From Thermoplasmata archaeon (GTDB lineage: Archaea > Thermoplasmatota > Thermoplasmata > Thermoplasmatales > Thermoplasmataceae): a DNA stretch of 6,493 bases. The notes beneath the pieces were generated by a model that worked only from the letters and a program-made list of their open reading frames with translations, was not told the origin of the DNA and ran no database searches. The position numbers and the translations under genes are program-made. The stretch covers positions 1-6,493 of the forward strand of contig JAKBRR010000099.1 of assembly GCA_021845325.1 (NCBI GenBank), written 5' to 3'. This document shows, in pieces, positions 1 through 5,865 of this stretch; position 1 is the stretch's first letter; the number at the start of each line of letters is the position of its first letter.

Positions 1-1584
1 TCTCCCAACAAACATGTATATTTTGCAGAAACCGCTCTTTTTACCGGTGGTATGCTGGGACTATCAGTCTCATCAAATCTCGTAGAATTTTTCCTTTTCT
101 GGGAGCTCGTGGGAGTTTGTTCCTATCTGTTGATAGGCTTCTGGTATTTCAAGCCAAACGCATCTTCAGCGGCGAAAAAAGCTTTCATCGTAACAAGAGT
201 GGGAGATCTTCTATTTCTGATTGGTCTTAGCATATTGTATGTCAGCCTTGCTGACAAAGTTGCATCACCCCTGAGCATTGCATATATTGTAAATCCATCA
301 AGCTGGCCTCAGATTCTCAACTATGTTGGAACAACTAACCTGACCTTAATAGGTCTGCTTTTCATGGGAGGAGCCGCAGGTAAATCAGCACAATTTCCGC
401 TTCACGTATGGATTCCGGATGCTATGGAGGGTCCAACTACAGTTTCCGCTTTAATCCATGCTGCCACTATGGTAACTGCTGGTGTTTATCTGGTTGCAAG
501 GGTTTATCCAATTTATCTTCACTCAACTGCTGCACTGGATTTCGTTTTATTCATAGGAGCATTTACTGCTCTCTTTGCTGGTACAATCGGCATGGTGGTA
601 AACGACCTCAAGAGGATACTTGCATATTCAACAATCAGCCAGCTTGGTTACATGTTTGCAGCATTGGGCATTGGAAGCATAATTGGAGACAGCGCAATCT
701 CATTTGCACTGTTTCACACAATGGTTCATGCTGTATTTAAAGCACTCCTGTTTCTTGCAGCCGGTGCTATTCTTCTCACAATGATGGAATTGAGGGATGT
801 GAAAAAAATGGGTGGTCTATGGAAGAGAATGCCTATTACAATGACTCTCATGTTCATTGGAGCAATAACTTTGTCGGCATTACCCTTCACAGCTTCCTAC
901 TATTCAAAGGATACAATAATAGATGCAAGCTGGAACTTCTTCAGTGCAAACGGCTATTCGCTCTTTTCATTTTTACCATGGTTAATGTTGATTCTGGGAG
1001 CTCTCACAACGACAATATATACCTTCAGGTTCTTTTTCCTTGCAGCTCTTGGAAAGCCAAGATCTGAACTGGCAAGTAAGGCCAAAGACCCATCCAAGAT
1101 TGTATTGATACCACTAATAATTCTGGCAATAATTGCCCTTATCATGGGACAATTTCAATACCTCTTTTATGATTTCATTTACGCACAGACTATTCATGTA
1201 TCAATTCCATATATCGTATCATTAGCACCGTCAATGATGGTCCTTCTTGGACTTCTCATAACCATACCACTGTATGCAACCAGCGGCTGGATGTCTCTGG
1301 ATCTGAAGAAAAGCAGATTATACAGGGTAGTTAAGAACAAATATTATCTGGATAAGCTATTCACAAATGATATTGCGGAAAGAGGTATTATTCCATTATC
1401 ATCAGGTTTTTCAACATTTGAAACATACTTCAGCAGATCAATTGAAGCCATAGGCTCTGGTACATTGAGATTGGGCTCATTTTTCAGAAGACTTCAAAAC
1501 GGTATAATTGAATATTATTTTGTTGTGCTTGTCATAGGAATTTCCATAATCCTGCTGATTGTGGAACTGCTGGGGGGATTCTAA
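1..1584 (+). CDS. nuoL: NADH-quinone oxidoreductase (complex I) subunit L, 5'-truncated by window edge
   Basis: This is the largest antiporter-like subunit of the complex I membrane arm, which couples quinone reduction to proton pumping. The reading frame is open from base 1, so the ATG at 52 is internal; roughly 100 N-terminal residues are missing. Counting from base 1, the fragment has 527 residues. Signature segments are visible: FLFWELVG with the TM5 glutamate at 35, VTRVGD with Asp69, GGAAGKSAQFPLH with the TM7 lysine at 128, LIHAATMVTAGVYL, NDLKRILAYSTISQ with Lys204, FHTMVHAVFKALLFLA with His239, His243 and Lys247, and ASYYSKD with the TM12 lysine at 303. The C-terminal part (about 430-500) fits the long lateral helix that runs along NuoM and NuoN, closing with a last TM helix. 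All pump-path charges known from E. coli NuoL are present. It ends in TAA directly abutting the nuoM ATG. Family assignment is very sure. Confidence 0.97.
   Translation, partial: SPNKHVYFAETALFTGGMLGLSVSSNLVEFFLFWELVGVCSYLLIGFWYFKPNASSAAKKAFIVTRVGDLLFLIGLSILYVSLADKVASPLSIAYIVNPSSWPQILNYVGTTNLTLIGLLFMGGAAGKSAQFPLHVWIPDAMEGPTTVSALIHAATMVTAGVYLVARVYPIYLHSTAALDFVLFIGAFTALFAGTIGMVVNDLKRILAYSTISQLGYMFAALGIGSIIGDSAISFALFHTMVHAVFKALLFLAAGAILLTMMELRDVKKMGGLWKRMPITMTLMFIGAITLSALPFTASYYSKDTIIDASWNFFSANGYSLFSFLPWLMLILGALTTTIYTFRFFFLAALGKPRSELASKAKDPSKIVLIPLIILAIIALIMGQFQYLFYDFIYAQTIHVSIPYIVSLAPSMMVLLGLLITIPLYATSGWMSLDLKKSRLYRVVKNKYYLDKLFTNDIAERGIIPLSSGFSTFETYFSRSIEAIGSGTLRLGSFFRRLQNGIIEYYFVVLVIGISIILLIVELLGGF
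1572..1577 (+). promoter_or_regulatory. Shine-Dalgarno site for nuoM
   Basis: A run of six G (GGGGGGATT context) lies 7 bases before the nuoM ATG at 1585, inside the last codons of nuoL. It pairs with the archaeal 16S 3' end pattern (CCUCC) with G-U tolerance. Together with the stop-start junction TAAATG it points to translational coupling of nuoM to nuoL. Confidence 0.55.
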
Positions 1585-2685
1585 ATGTTTATGGTTTTAA
1601 TATTTTTACTGCTCATACTATCTTCAATTGCAGCTTTTTTCGTGAGGAAAAAATCATGGGAATTTTCAATGATCACCACACTTATTATTCTATTCCTGGT
1701 TTTCATATATGCTCTTTTAAATTTCAGGTCAGGTTACAATGGAGGAATTATCTCTAATTACAGTCTTTCACTGGTTCCAGCTATCGGGATAAACTTTTCT
1801 TCAGGTGTATCATCACTGACCCTTGCATTGCTTCTGCTTACAACGATAATAATGCCAGTTGCAATATATACTGCGAAGAATGGGAAATACGGATCTCTTT
1901 TCTACGGTTTAATGATGCTTACAGAAGTAGGGTTATTTGGTCTTCTAATCTCAAGGAACTTCATATTCTTTTACATCTTTTGGGAAGCAGTAATAATACC
2001 TGTTTTTCTTTTGATTGCAATATATGGCGGGGAGAGAAGGGAATCTGCCTCTCTTAAGTTCTTTATTTATACTCAGTTAGGTTCAGTATTCCTCCTTCTT
2101 TCAATCCTGACCCTGTTTGCATTTTATTATAACATGAACAACGTATTCACTCTAAATATGACAACACTTCTTTCTGGTTCTTTCATTAACGGAACAGCCA
2201 TTCCAGCATTCTGGAAATATTTCGTCATATTCGGCTTTATCTTCGCATTTCTTGTTAAGATGCCCTCTTTCCCATTGCACTCGTGGTTGCCGGATGCGTA
2301 TGGCTCTGCACCATACCCCGTTACTGTAATACTCGCCGGAGGGCTTTCTCTGATGGGCGGATATGGATTTTTCGCCATTCTGCTTCCCTTATCATCCATA
2401 ATTCCGTCATCAGTTTCATGGATCATCATAGCCCTTGGAATTATAAGTCTTGTATATTTTGCACTGGTTGCAATGATGCAGAACAATCTTAAGAGAATGC
2501 TGGCATTTGCAAGCGCTGCTTCAATGGGTTTTGTTAACATATCCTTTGGTGTGGGAATTATGGAAACTGGTGCCTATGCTATTCAGGAACTTACAGGGGG
2601 TATATATCAGATTTTGGCCCATGGTCTCATAATTGCACTTTTATTTGCAACTCTATTCTCAATTAAAAGCAAAACCGGTAAATAA
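1585..2685 (+). CDS. nuoM: NADH-quinone oxidoreductase (complex I) subunit M, N-terminal part, ended by an in-frame TAA
   Basis: This is the second antiporter-like subunit of complex I. The 366 residues before the stop carry the expected NuoM core: FYIFWEAVIIPVFLLIAIYG with the TM5 glutamate at 134, KFFIYTQLGSVFLL, FLVKMPSFPLHSWLPDAYG with the TM7 lysine at 225, NNLKRMLAFASAASMGF with Lys303, and a TM10-11 AHGLIIALLFATL stretch with His346. The TM8 segment reads AGGLSLMGGYG, where family members usually have AG.LLK; leucine 256 sits at the lysine position. NuoM is normally about 490-510 residues, so the product is short by about 127. The frame continues unchanged after the stop and encodes the missing C-terminus up to 3066, so the original gene is 1585-3066 (493 sense codons plus the internal stop). 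The start ATG directly follows the nuoL stop. The gene may be a recent pseudogene, a sequencing error, or a split gene. Confidence 0.93.
   Translation: MFMVLIFLLLILSSIAAFFVRKKSWEFSMITTLIILFLVFIYALLNFRSGYNGGIISNYSLSLVPAIGINFSSGVSSLTLALLLLTTIIMPVAIYTAKNGKYGSLFYGLMMLTEVGLFGLLISRNFIFFYIFWEAVIIPVFLLIAIYGGERRESASLKFFIYTQLGSVFLLLSILTLFAFYYNMNNVFTLNMTTLLSGSFINGTAIPAFWKYFVIFGFIFAFLVKMPSFPLHSWLPDAYGSAPYPVTVILAGGLSLMGGYGFFAILLPLSSIIPSSVSWIIIALGIISLVYFALVAMMQNNLKRMLAFASAASMGFVNISFGVGIMETGAYAIQELTGGIYQILAHGLIIALLFATLFSIKSKTGK
2683..2685 (+). other. nuoM: In-frame TAA stop interrupting nuoM
   Basis: The codon series is AAA TAA AAT TTA, with the NuoM reading frame intact on both sides. The protein text around it is KTGK, stop, NLHSLGGIHREVP, which matches the family loop usually seen as R-T-x-T-R-[DN]-[IL]-x-x-[LM]-G-G-L before TM12. 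The stop therefore replaces one residue, at codon 367, in a loop where a basic residue is typical. AAA to TAA is a single base change. Because no frame change is involved, a simple indel error does not explain it. TAA also ends nuoL, nuoM itself and tatC here, so a genome-wide reassignment of TAA is unlikely. Confidence 0.9.
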
Positions 2686-2718
2686 AATTTACACAGTCTC
2701 GGTGGAATTCACAGAGAG

Positions 2719-3066
2719 GTGCCAGTACTTTCATCCATCTTTCTTGGAGGTCTCCTCGCTTCGCTGGGTCTTCCAGGTCTTGCAGGCTTTATATCAGAAT
2801 TTTCCATTGTTGCGGCATCTTATGCCGTAATTGGACCATTAATATTCCTGGTAATCTTTGGTATGATAATAACGGCATCATACCATATCTGGGCTGCTCA
2901 AAGAGCTCTTTATGGGCCCTATAATGAAACACTTGGACCAATGAATGATATTGGAAGGCATGACATAATGGTGCTCGGTTCACTCTTAATACTCATCTTT
3001 GTTCTGGGAATCTATCCAAATCTTATCTTTGGCATAATTTCGAAATACGTCGGGGTGTTCCTTTAA
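2719..3066 (+). CDS. nuoM: NuoM C-terminal part downstream of the in-frame stop (possible GTG restart)
   Basis: This 115-residue stretch continues NuoM in the same frame. LLASLGLPGLAGFISEF is the classic TM12 region and holds the glutamate (residue 405 of the combined protein) matching E. coli NuoM Glu407. After it come about two further TM helices and a tail ending SKYVGVFL just before nuoN. The homologous sequence actually begins right after the stop at 2686. GTG 2719 is only the first permissible start codon in frame, and in intact relatives it would be an ordinary valine. A GGTGGA stretch (2701-2706) lies 12 bases upstream, so re-initiation is conceivable, but these bases also encode the conserved L-G-G loop. 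If it is not translated separately, this is a dead gene fragment. Family identity is sure; independent translation is doubtful. Confidence 0.7.
   Translation: MPVLSSIFLGGLLASLGLPGLAGFISEFSIVAASYAVIGPLIFLVIFGMIITASYHIWAAQRALYGPYNETLGPMNDIGRHDIMVLGSLLILIFVLGIYPNLIFGIISKYVGVFL
3052..3057 (+). promoter_or_regulatory. Shine-Dalgarno site for nuoN
   Basis: GGGGTG ends 9 bases before the nuoN ATG at 3067, within the last codons of nuoM. The junction is again TAAATG with no spacing. If ribosomes stop at the internal TAA of nuoM, nuoN would depend on this site alone, without coupling from nuoM. Confidence 0.55.
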
Positions 3067-4497
3067 ATGAATTTTATAAACATGCTTCAAACCGCAGACT
3101 TTACCACGCTATATCCTGAGATTTTCCTTGGTGTAATGGCATTTATAATGCTGTTAATGGGTTTAAGATACAAAAATCCCAGAATATATTCAGCAATATC
3201 CTTCATTTCCCTGATCATTGCAATAATTCTTCTGCTCATATTTGATTCATCAGCTTCATCCATATTTTCAGGAGTTTTACAGATAAATGACTTTGGATTG
3301 TTCTTTGCAATAATAATGCTAATTTCCTCAATATATATGGTTCTTCCATCCACGAGGGAAGTACCTGAAAAGCCTGAATTATTCTATGCAACACTGTTGT
3401 TCGTTAACATTTCCATGATAATAGCAGCTTTCAGTTTGAATTTAATCGTAATTTTCATCGCATTCGAAGGTGTGAGTATTGGTACATACGTTCTTACTGC
3501 TTATGGAAAGTCCAGAAGGAATCTTGAAGCGGCAACCAAGTATTTTTTCACGGGTACAATTGCAACATCTTTTATTTTGTTCGGCTCTGCGTTCTATTAT
3601 ATTTCAGCAGGAACATTCAGTATGCAGAATGTGACATCGCTACAATCCCATTCTGTTTTGATTGCCATGATATTTCTCTTCGTGGGATATGGCTTTAAAC
3701 TTGCCCTTGTTCCAATGCATCAGTGGGCTGTTGATACATATGACGGATCACCTAATTCTGTATCGGCTTTTCTTTCAACGGGTACCAAAGTTCTCGCATT
3801 CCTGATCATAATGAGAATTTTCCTTGTAGGTTTCTCTCTGGATCATACTGATATTTTCTATTTGTTTGTCATAATCTCTATCATCACAATGACCTATGGT
3901 AACATAGCTGCTTTATCAGAAACAAATCTCAAGAGGATATTTGCTTATTCAAGTGTTGCCCAGGCTGGTTATCTCATCCTGGTACTCGCTGTTGTTTCAA
4001 ACAACTATTCATCATATTCAGTGAATCTTGCCATACTTGCAGGAATGTTCTACGCACTGGTATACATTTTCATGAAAGGAGGTGCTTTCTTCTCCGTGGG
4101 ACTCGTAAAGAAGGAAAACGCAAAAATAGATGATCTTTCCGGTTTGGCCTGGAAATCTCCGGTTATTGCAGTGTCCATAATCGTTCTGCTGATAAGCCTG
4201 GCAGGTGTTCCTCCAACAGCAGGATTCTTTGCAAAATACTATCTGTTTCTCTCATTAATCAGTGGACAATTGTGGTGGCTTGCAGTGATAGCCATAGTCA
4301 ACAGCGCATTATCAGTTTTCTACTATCTGAGGTTAATAGTAATCATGTTCAGGAGAAACAGTGAAAATGAGTTTGATCTATCTCCTTCTGTATATTATCC
4401 GGTGGTAATAGCTGCTATTCTAATGTTTGCACTTGTGGCGCTTGTCTATGAGTTTCCAACGATTCAGACTTATGTTACCGGTTTATTTGGGGTGTGA
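3067..4497 (+). CDS. nuoN: NADH-quinone oxidoreductase (complex I) subunit N
   Basis: This is the third antiporter-like proton-pumping subunit, located in the membrane arm between NuoM and NuoK. The 476-residue product is complete and close to the usual length (about 480). Visible family marks are IAFEGVSIGTYVLTAYG with the TM5 glutamate at 134, NLEAATKYFFTGTIATSFILFG, FVGYGFKLALVPMHQWAVDTYDGSP with the TM7 lysine at 211, FLSTGTKVLAFLIIMR with the TM8 lysine at 241, ETNLKRIFAYSSVAQAGYL with Lys289, and SLAGVPPTAGFFAKYYLF with the TM12 lysine at 390. These correspond to E. coli NuoN Glu133, Lys217, Lys247 and Lys395, so the proton path looks functional. The ATG directly follows the nuoM stop. 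The TGA stop at 4495-4497 lies just before the next gene's ATG at 4500. The text is fully membrane-embedded, as expected, with a short C-terminal tail. Confidence 0.97.
   Translation: MNFINMLQTADFTTLYPEIFLGVMAFIMLLMGLRYKNPRIYSAISFISLIIAIILLLIFDSSASSIFSGVLQINDFGLFFAIIMLISSIYMVLPSTREVPEKPELFYATLLFVNISMIIAAFSLNLIVIFIAFEGVSIGTYVLTAYGKSRRNLEAATKYFFTGTIATSFILFGSAFYYISAGTFSMQNVTSLQSHSVLIAMIFLFVGYGFKLALVPMHQWAVDTYDGSPNSVSAFLSTGTKVLAFLIIMRIFLVGFSLDHTDIFYLFVIISIITMTYGNIAALSETNLKRIFAYSSVAQAGYLILVLAVVSNNYSSYSVNLAILAGMFYALVYIFMKGGAFFSVGLVKKENAKIDDLSGLAWKSPVIAVSIIVLLISLAGVPPTAGFFAKYYLFLSLISGQLWWLAVIAIVNSALSVFYYLRLIVIMFRRNSENEFDLSPSVYYPVVIAAILMFALVALVYEFPTIQTYVTGLFGV
4489..4494 (+). promoter_or_regulatory. 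Shine-Dalgarno site deciding the start of the gene at 4500
   Basis: GGGGTG ends 5 bases before ATG 4500. A GTG at 4494, overlapping the nuoN stop as GTGA, is also in frame but would have no room for a Shine-Dalgarno site, because the G-run abuts it. The ATG at 4500 is therefore preferred over the two-residue-longer GTG start. Confidence 0.55.
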
Positions 4498-4499
4498 TT

Positions 4500-4847
4500 A
4501 TGAATCCAGTAGTTGATCTTGAAATAATAAAATCGGCTCTTCTGTATGGAGAACCTGCTGACGCAATGGACCGAATAGAATCAAGAATGAAGAGAATTAA
4601 GAGACTTACAGATATTGGTGAGAAGCAATACACCGATCATGTTCTCTTCCTCAGTAAAATGAAGGAATATTTGCAAGGGAATCTAAGTACATCAGATCTC
4701 CATGATTTTTTAATTAAAAAAAATATTTTTCAGATTGATGATTACGAAACATTTGTCGAAAGTTTCGTCTACTTTTGTGAATATTCAAGGGACAGGTACA
4801 ACCTGAAGTTTCCAAATTATGACTCGAAGAGATGTGATGACCTGTGA
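4500..4847 (+). CDS. Hypothetical small soluble protein coupled to nuoN
   Basis: I do not recognise this 115-residue protein. It has no hydrophobic TM segment or signal peptide, so it is probably cytoplasmic. The text is rich in charged residues and looks mainly helical. A basic stretch (ESRMKRIKRL, about 27-36) is followed by a helix with KMKEYLQG, an Asp/Phe-rich part (DFLIKKNIFQIDDYETFVESF, split around 69-89), and a polar tail with two cysteines, Cys93 and Cys112, which are too few and too far apart for an evident metal site. The start lies two bases after the nuoN stop, and its TGA stop overlaps the next gene's GTG. This arrangement indicates co-translation with complex I genes. A role as accessory or assembly factor is a guess from position only. 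An AT tract with an A8 run lies inside the gene (4706-4730). Reality as a gene is supported by length, Shine-Dalgarno site and tight packing. Confidence 0.8.
   Translation: MNPVVDLEIIKSALLYGEPADAMDRIESRMKRIKRLTDIGEKQYTDHVLFLSKMKEYLQGNLSTSDLHDFLIKKNIFQIDDYETFVESFVYFCEYSRDRYNLKFPNYDSKRCDDL
4706..4730 (+). repeat. AT-only tract with two overlapping perfect palindromes inside a coding region
   Basis: Twenty-five bases without G or C. TTTTTTAATTAAAAAA (4706-4721) is a perfect 16-base palindrome, and AAAAATATTTTT (4719-4730) is a perfect 12-base palindrome overlapping it. The tract includes an uninterrupted run of eight A (4716-4723). It encodes the peptide FLIKKNIF in the gene at 4500. It could be chance, an internal TATA-like element, or a slippage-prone site. 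Confidence 0.6.
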
Positions 4848-5119
4848 AAAAAGAAGAGATAATAATGGAACTATCCAGAGGGCTTGATGAAGAGAAAGCT
4901 GCTGAAGCAATTCATGAGCTAAGAAAGAACGGTGAGCAATTTCTGTATAATCAGCAGGCAAAGCGCATAATTATCGGTAGGGAATGGAATCAGATATGCA
5001 TGGGTGAATTGAATACATATTTCTCTAGGGAAATGGAAAGAATCACAAAAGTGCTCAACATCAGCAGCAGGAAAACCTTTGAAGAGGCAGACTACCGCTT
5101 TAACCTGACCATGTATTAG
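4844..5119 (+). CDS. Hypothetical small charged protein, overlapping start with the preceding gene
   Basis: I do not recognise this 91-residue protein. It is hydrophilic with no TM helix. Residues about 1-30 look like one amphipathic helix rich in Glu/Lys/Arg (EEIIMELSRGLDEEKAAEAI). A short beta-like stretch (AKRIIIG, 39-45) follows, then a second helical part (about 49-72) and an Arg/Glu-rich tail ending FNLTMY. One cysteine (Cys52). The GTG start at 4844 overlaps the stop of the preceding gene as GTGA, with GATGTGAT at 4831-4838 as a possible Shine-Dalgarno site. An ATG at 4865 (seven codons later) is an alternative start with a weaker site. The gene stops at TAG, 11 bases before the crotonase-like gene. 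The overlap suggests that it and its upstream neighbour are made together and may interact; this is inference. No function is proposed. Confidence 0.75.
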   Translation: MKKEEIIMELSRGLDEEKAAEAIHELRKNGEQFLYNQQAKRIIIGREWNQICMGELNTYFSREMERITKVLNISSRKTFEEADYRFNLTMY

Positions 5120-5120
5120 C

Positions 5121-5124
5121 AGGG
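5121..5124 (+). promoter_or_regulatory. Shine-Dalgarno site for the crotonase-like gene
   Basis: AGGG lies 6 bases before ATG 5131 and 9 bases before the adjacent ATG 5134. Both starts are acceptable, and they differ by one methionine. It sits in the 11-base gap after the preceding stop. Confidence 0.4.
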
Positions 5125-5130
5125 CATTTA

Positions 5131-5865
5131 ATGATGAATGAGAAAGTTGCAAGGGAACAAATTGATGACATTGGGCTAATTGAAATATACAACCCGGATC
5201 AAAACGTCATAGATATAGAGGTTTTAATGGGCATAGCTTCTGCGGTCTCCGGTTTCATATCAGAAGATTCCGTAAGGGGAATATTAATAAAATCAAGAGG
5301 TAAGGATTTTTCAGTTGGGTATGACGGTTCCTGTAAAAGGTTGAGAGACAATTCGTGGCTTTTAACGGTATATGATACTTCTTCAGCAATTTATAACATG
5401 ATTCGAAGTTCAGGTAAACCATTCTTTGTTTCCGTGAAAGGAAAATGTCTGGGTCTTGGTTTGGAACTGGCTCTCGCTAACGACTTTATTCAGGTTTATC
5501 CGGGGGTAAAAATGGGTTTCCCTGATTACGAATTCGGAATTCCCTCCCTAATGATGCCTCCAGCCTCCATGGAGGACAGGATAGGAAACGGAGTAATTTA
5601 CAGAAATATCCTGACTTCCAGAATTTTGAGCGGAGAAGATGCTGTTAAATTCGGAATTGCAGATTCACTTGAGCAGGACTCATATGACCCGGTTAAGTGG
5701 GTTAAAGGCGTAATGTCAGGATTAAACTTCCAGATATTTTCAATTGCGAAGCAGCAAAGATTCCCGGATCCATCAATAATGAGAGAGTACAGGTCTTTCA
5801 TAAAAAGCTACGATACTTCAGTAGTGCGAATTAAGGAACTGGAATCAAAACGTTTATTGATTTGA
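5131..5865 (+). CDS. Crotonase-fold protein (enoyl-CoA hydratase/isomerase family), divergent active site
   Basis: The 244-residue product fits the crotonase superfamily, which acts on acyl-CoA thioesters through an oxyanion hole. VRGILIKSRGKDFSVGYDG (48-66) matches the first oxyanion segment (family: ...GKAFSAGADL). KPFFVSVKGKCLGLGLELALANDF (split over 96-119) matches the second (family: [24 protein letters not shown]). GFPDYEFGIP (129-138) and SGEDAVKFGIAD (167-178) match later conserved blocks. Glu112 corresponds to rat enoyl-CoA hydratase Glu144. Asp132 replaces the second catalytic glutamate (rat Glu164), leucine 109 replaces a glycine of the GGG motif, and the PGxGGTQRL loop is replaced by PSLMMPPASMEDRIG. 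The C-terminal part is poorly conserved. A standard hydratase role is therefore uncertain; a relative acting on another CoA ester, or a non-catalytic member, is possible. It follows the nuo genes without a gap, and its end overlaps tatC. No link to quinone synthesis (MenB) can be shown. Confidence 0.88.
   Translation: MMNEKVAREQIDDIGLIEIYNPDQNVIDIEVLMGIASAVSGFISEDSVRGILIKSRGKDFSVGYDGSCKRLRDNSWLLTVYDTSSAIYNMIRSSGKPFFVSVKGKCLGLGLELALANDFIQVYPGVKMGFPDYEFGIPSLMMPPASMEDRIGNGVIYRNILTSRILSGEDAVKFGIADSLEQDSYDPVKWVKGVMSGLNFQIFSIAKQQRFPDPSIMREYRSFIKSYDTSVVRIKELESKRLLI
5854..5865. other. Tail-to-tail overlap of the crotonase-like gene and tatC
   Basis: The + strand stop TGA (5863-5865) lies inside the last codons of tatC, and the tatC stop (TAA read on the - strand at 5856-5854) lies inside the last codons of the + strand gene. 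The two coding regions share 12 bases, so there is no intergenic terminator space, and the transcripts must overlap at their 3' ends. Confidence 0.9.

Noticed and set aside
408..740. A 110-codon + strand frame rich in Cys, Asn and Ser inside nuoL
   Set aside because: It overlaps the most conserved part of NuoL in another frame, and its composition is typical of an out-of-frame reading.
2127..2540. A 137-codon open frame on the - strand opposite nuoM
   Set aside because: It lies entirely opposite well-conserved NuoM coding sequence, has no recognisable domain and no Shine-Dalgarno context, and is best seen as a shadow frame.
2683..2685. Selenocysteine or pyrrolysine insertion at the nuoM stop
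   Set aside because: Those use UGA and UAG respectively; this codon is UAA and the site is not expected to hold such a residue.
2683..2721. Frameshift as the cause of the nuoM break
   Set aside because: Both parts are in the same frame and the intervening codons encode the expected loop, so a single stop codon explains the break without any indel.
5131..5865. MenB (dihydroxynaphthoyl-CoA synthase) for menaquinone synthesis
   Set aside because: The crotonase fold and respiratory context fit, but no MenB-specific signature is seen and the active site is divergent, so only the superfamily is named.
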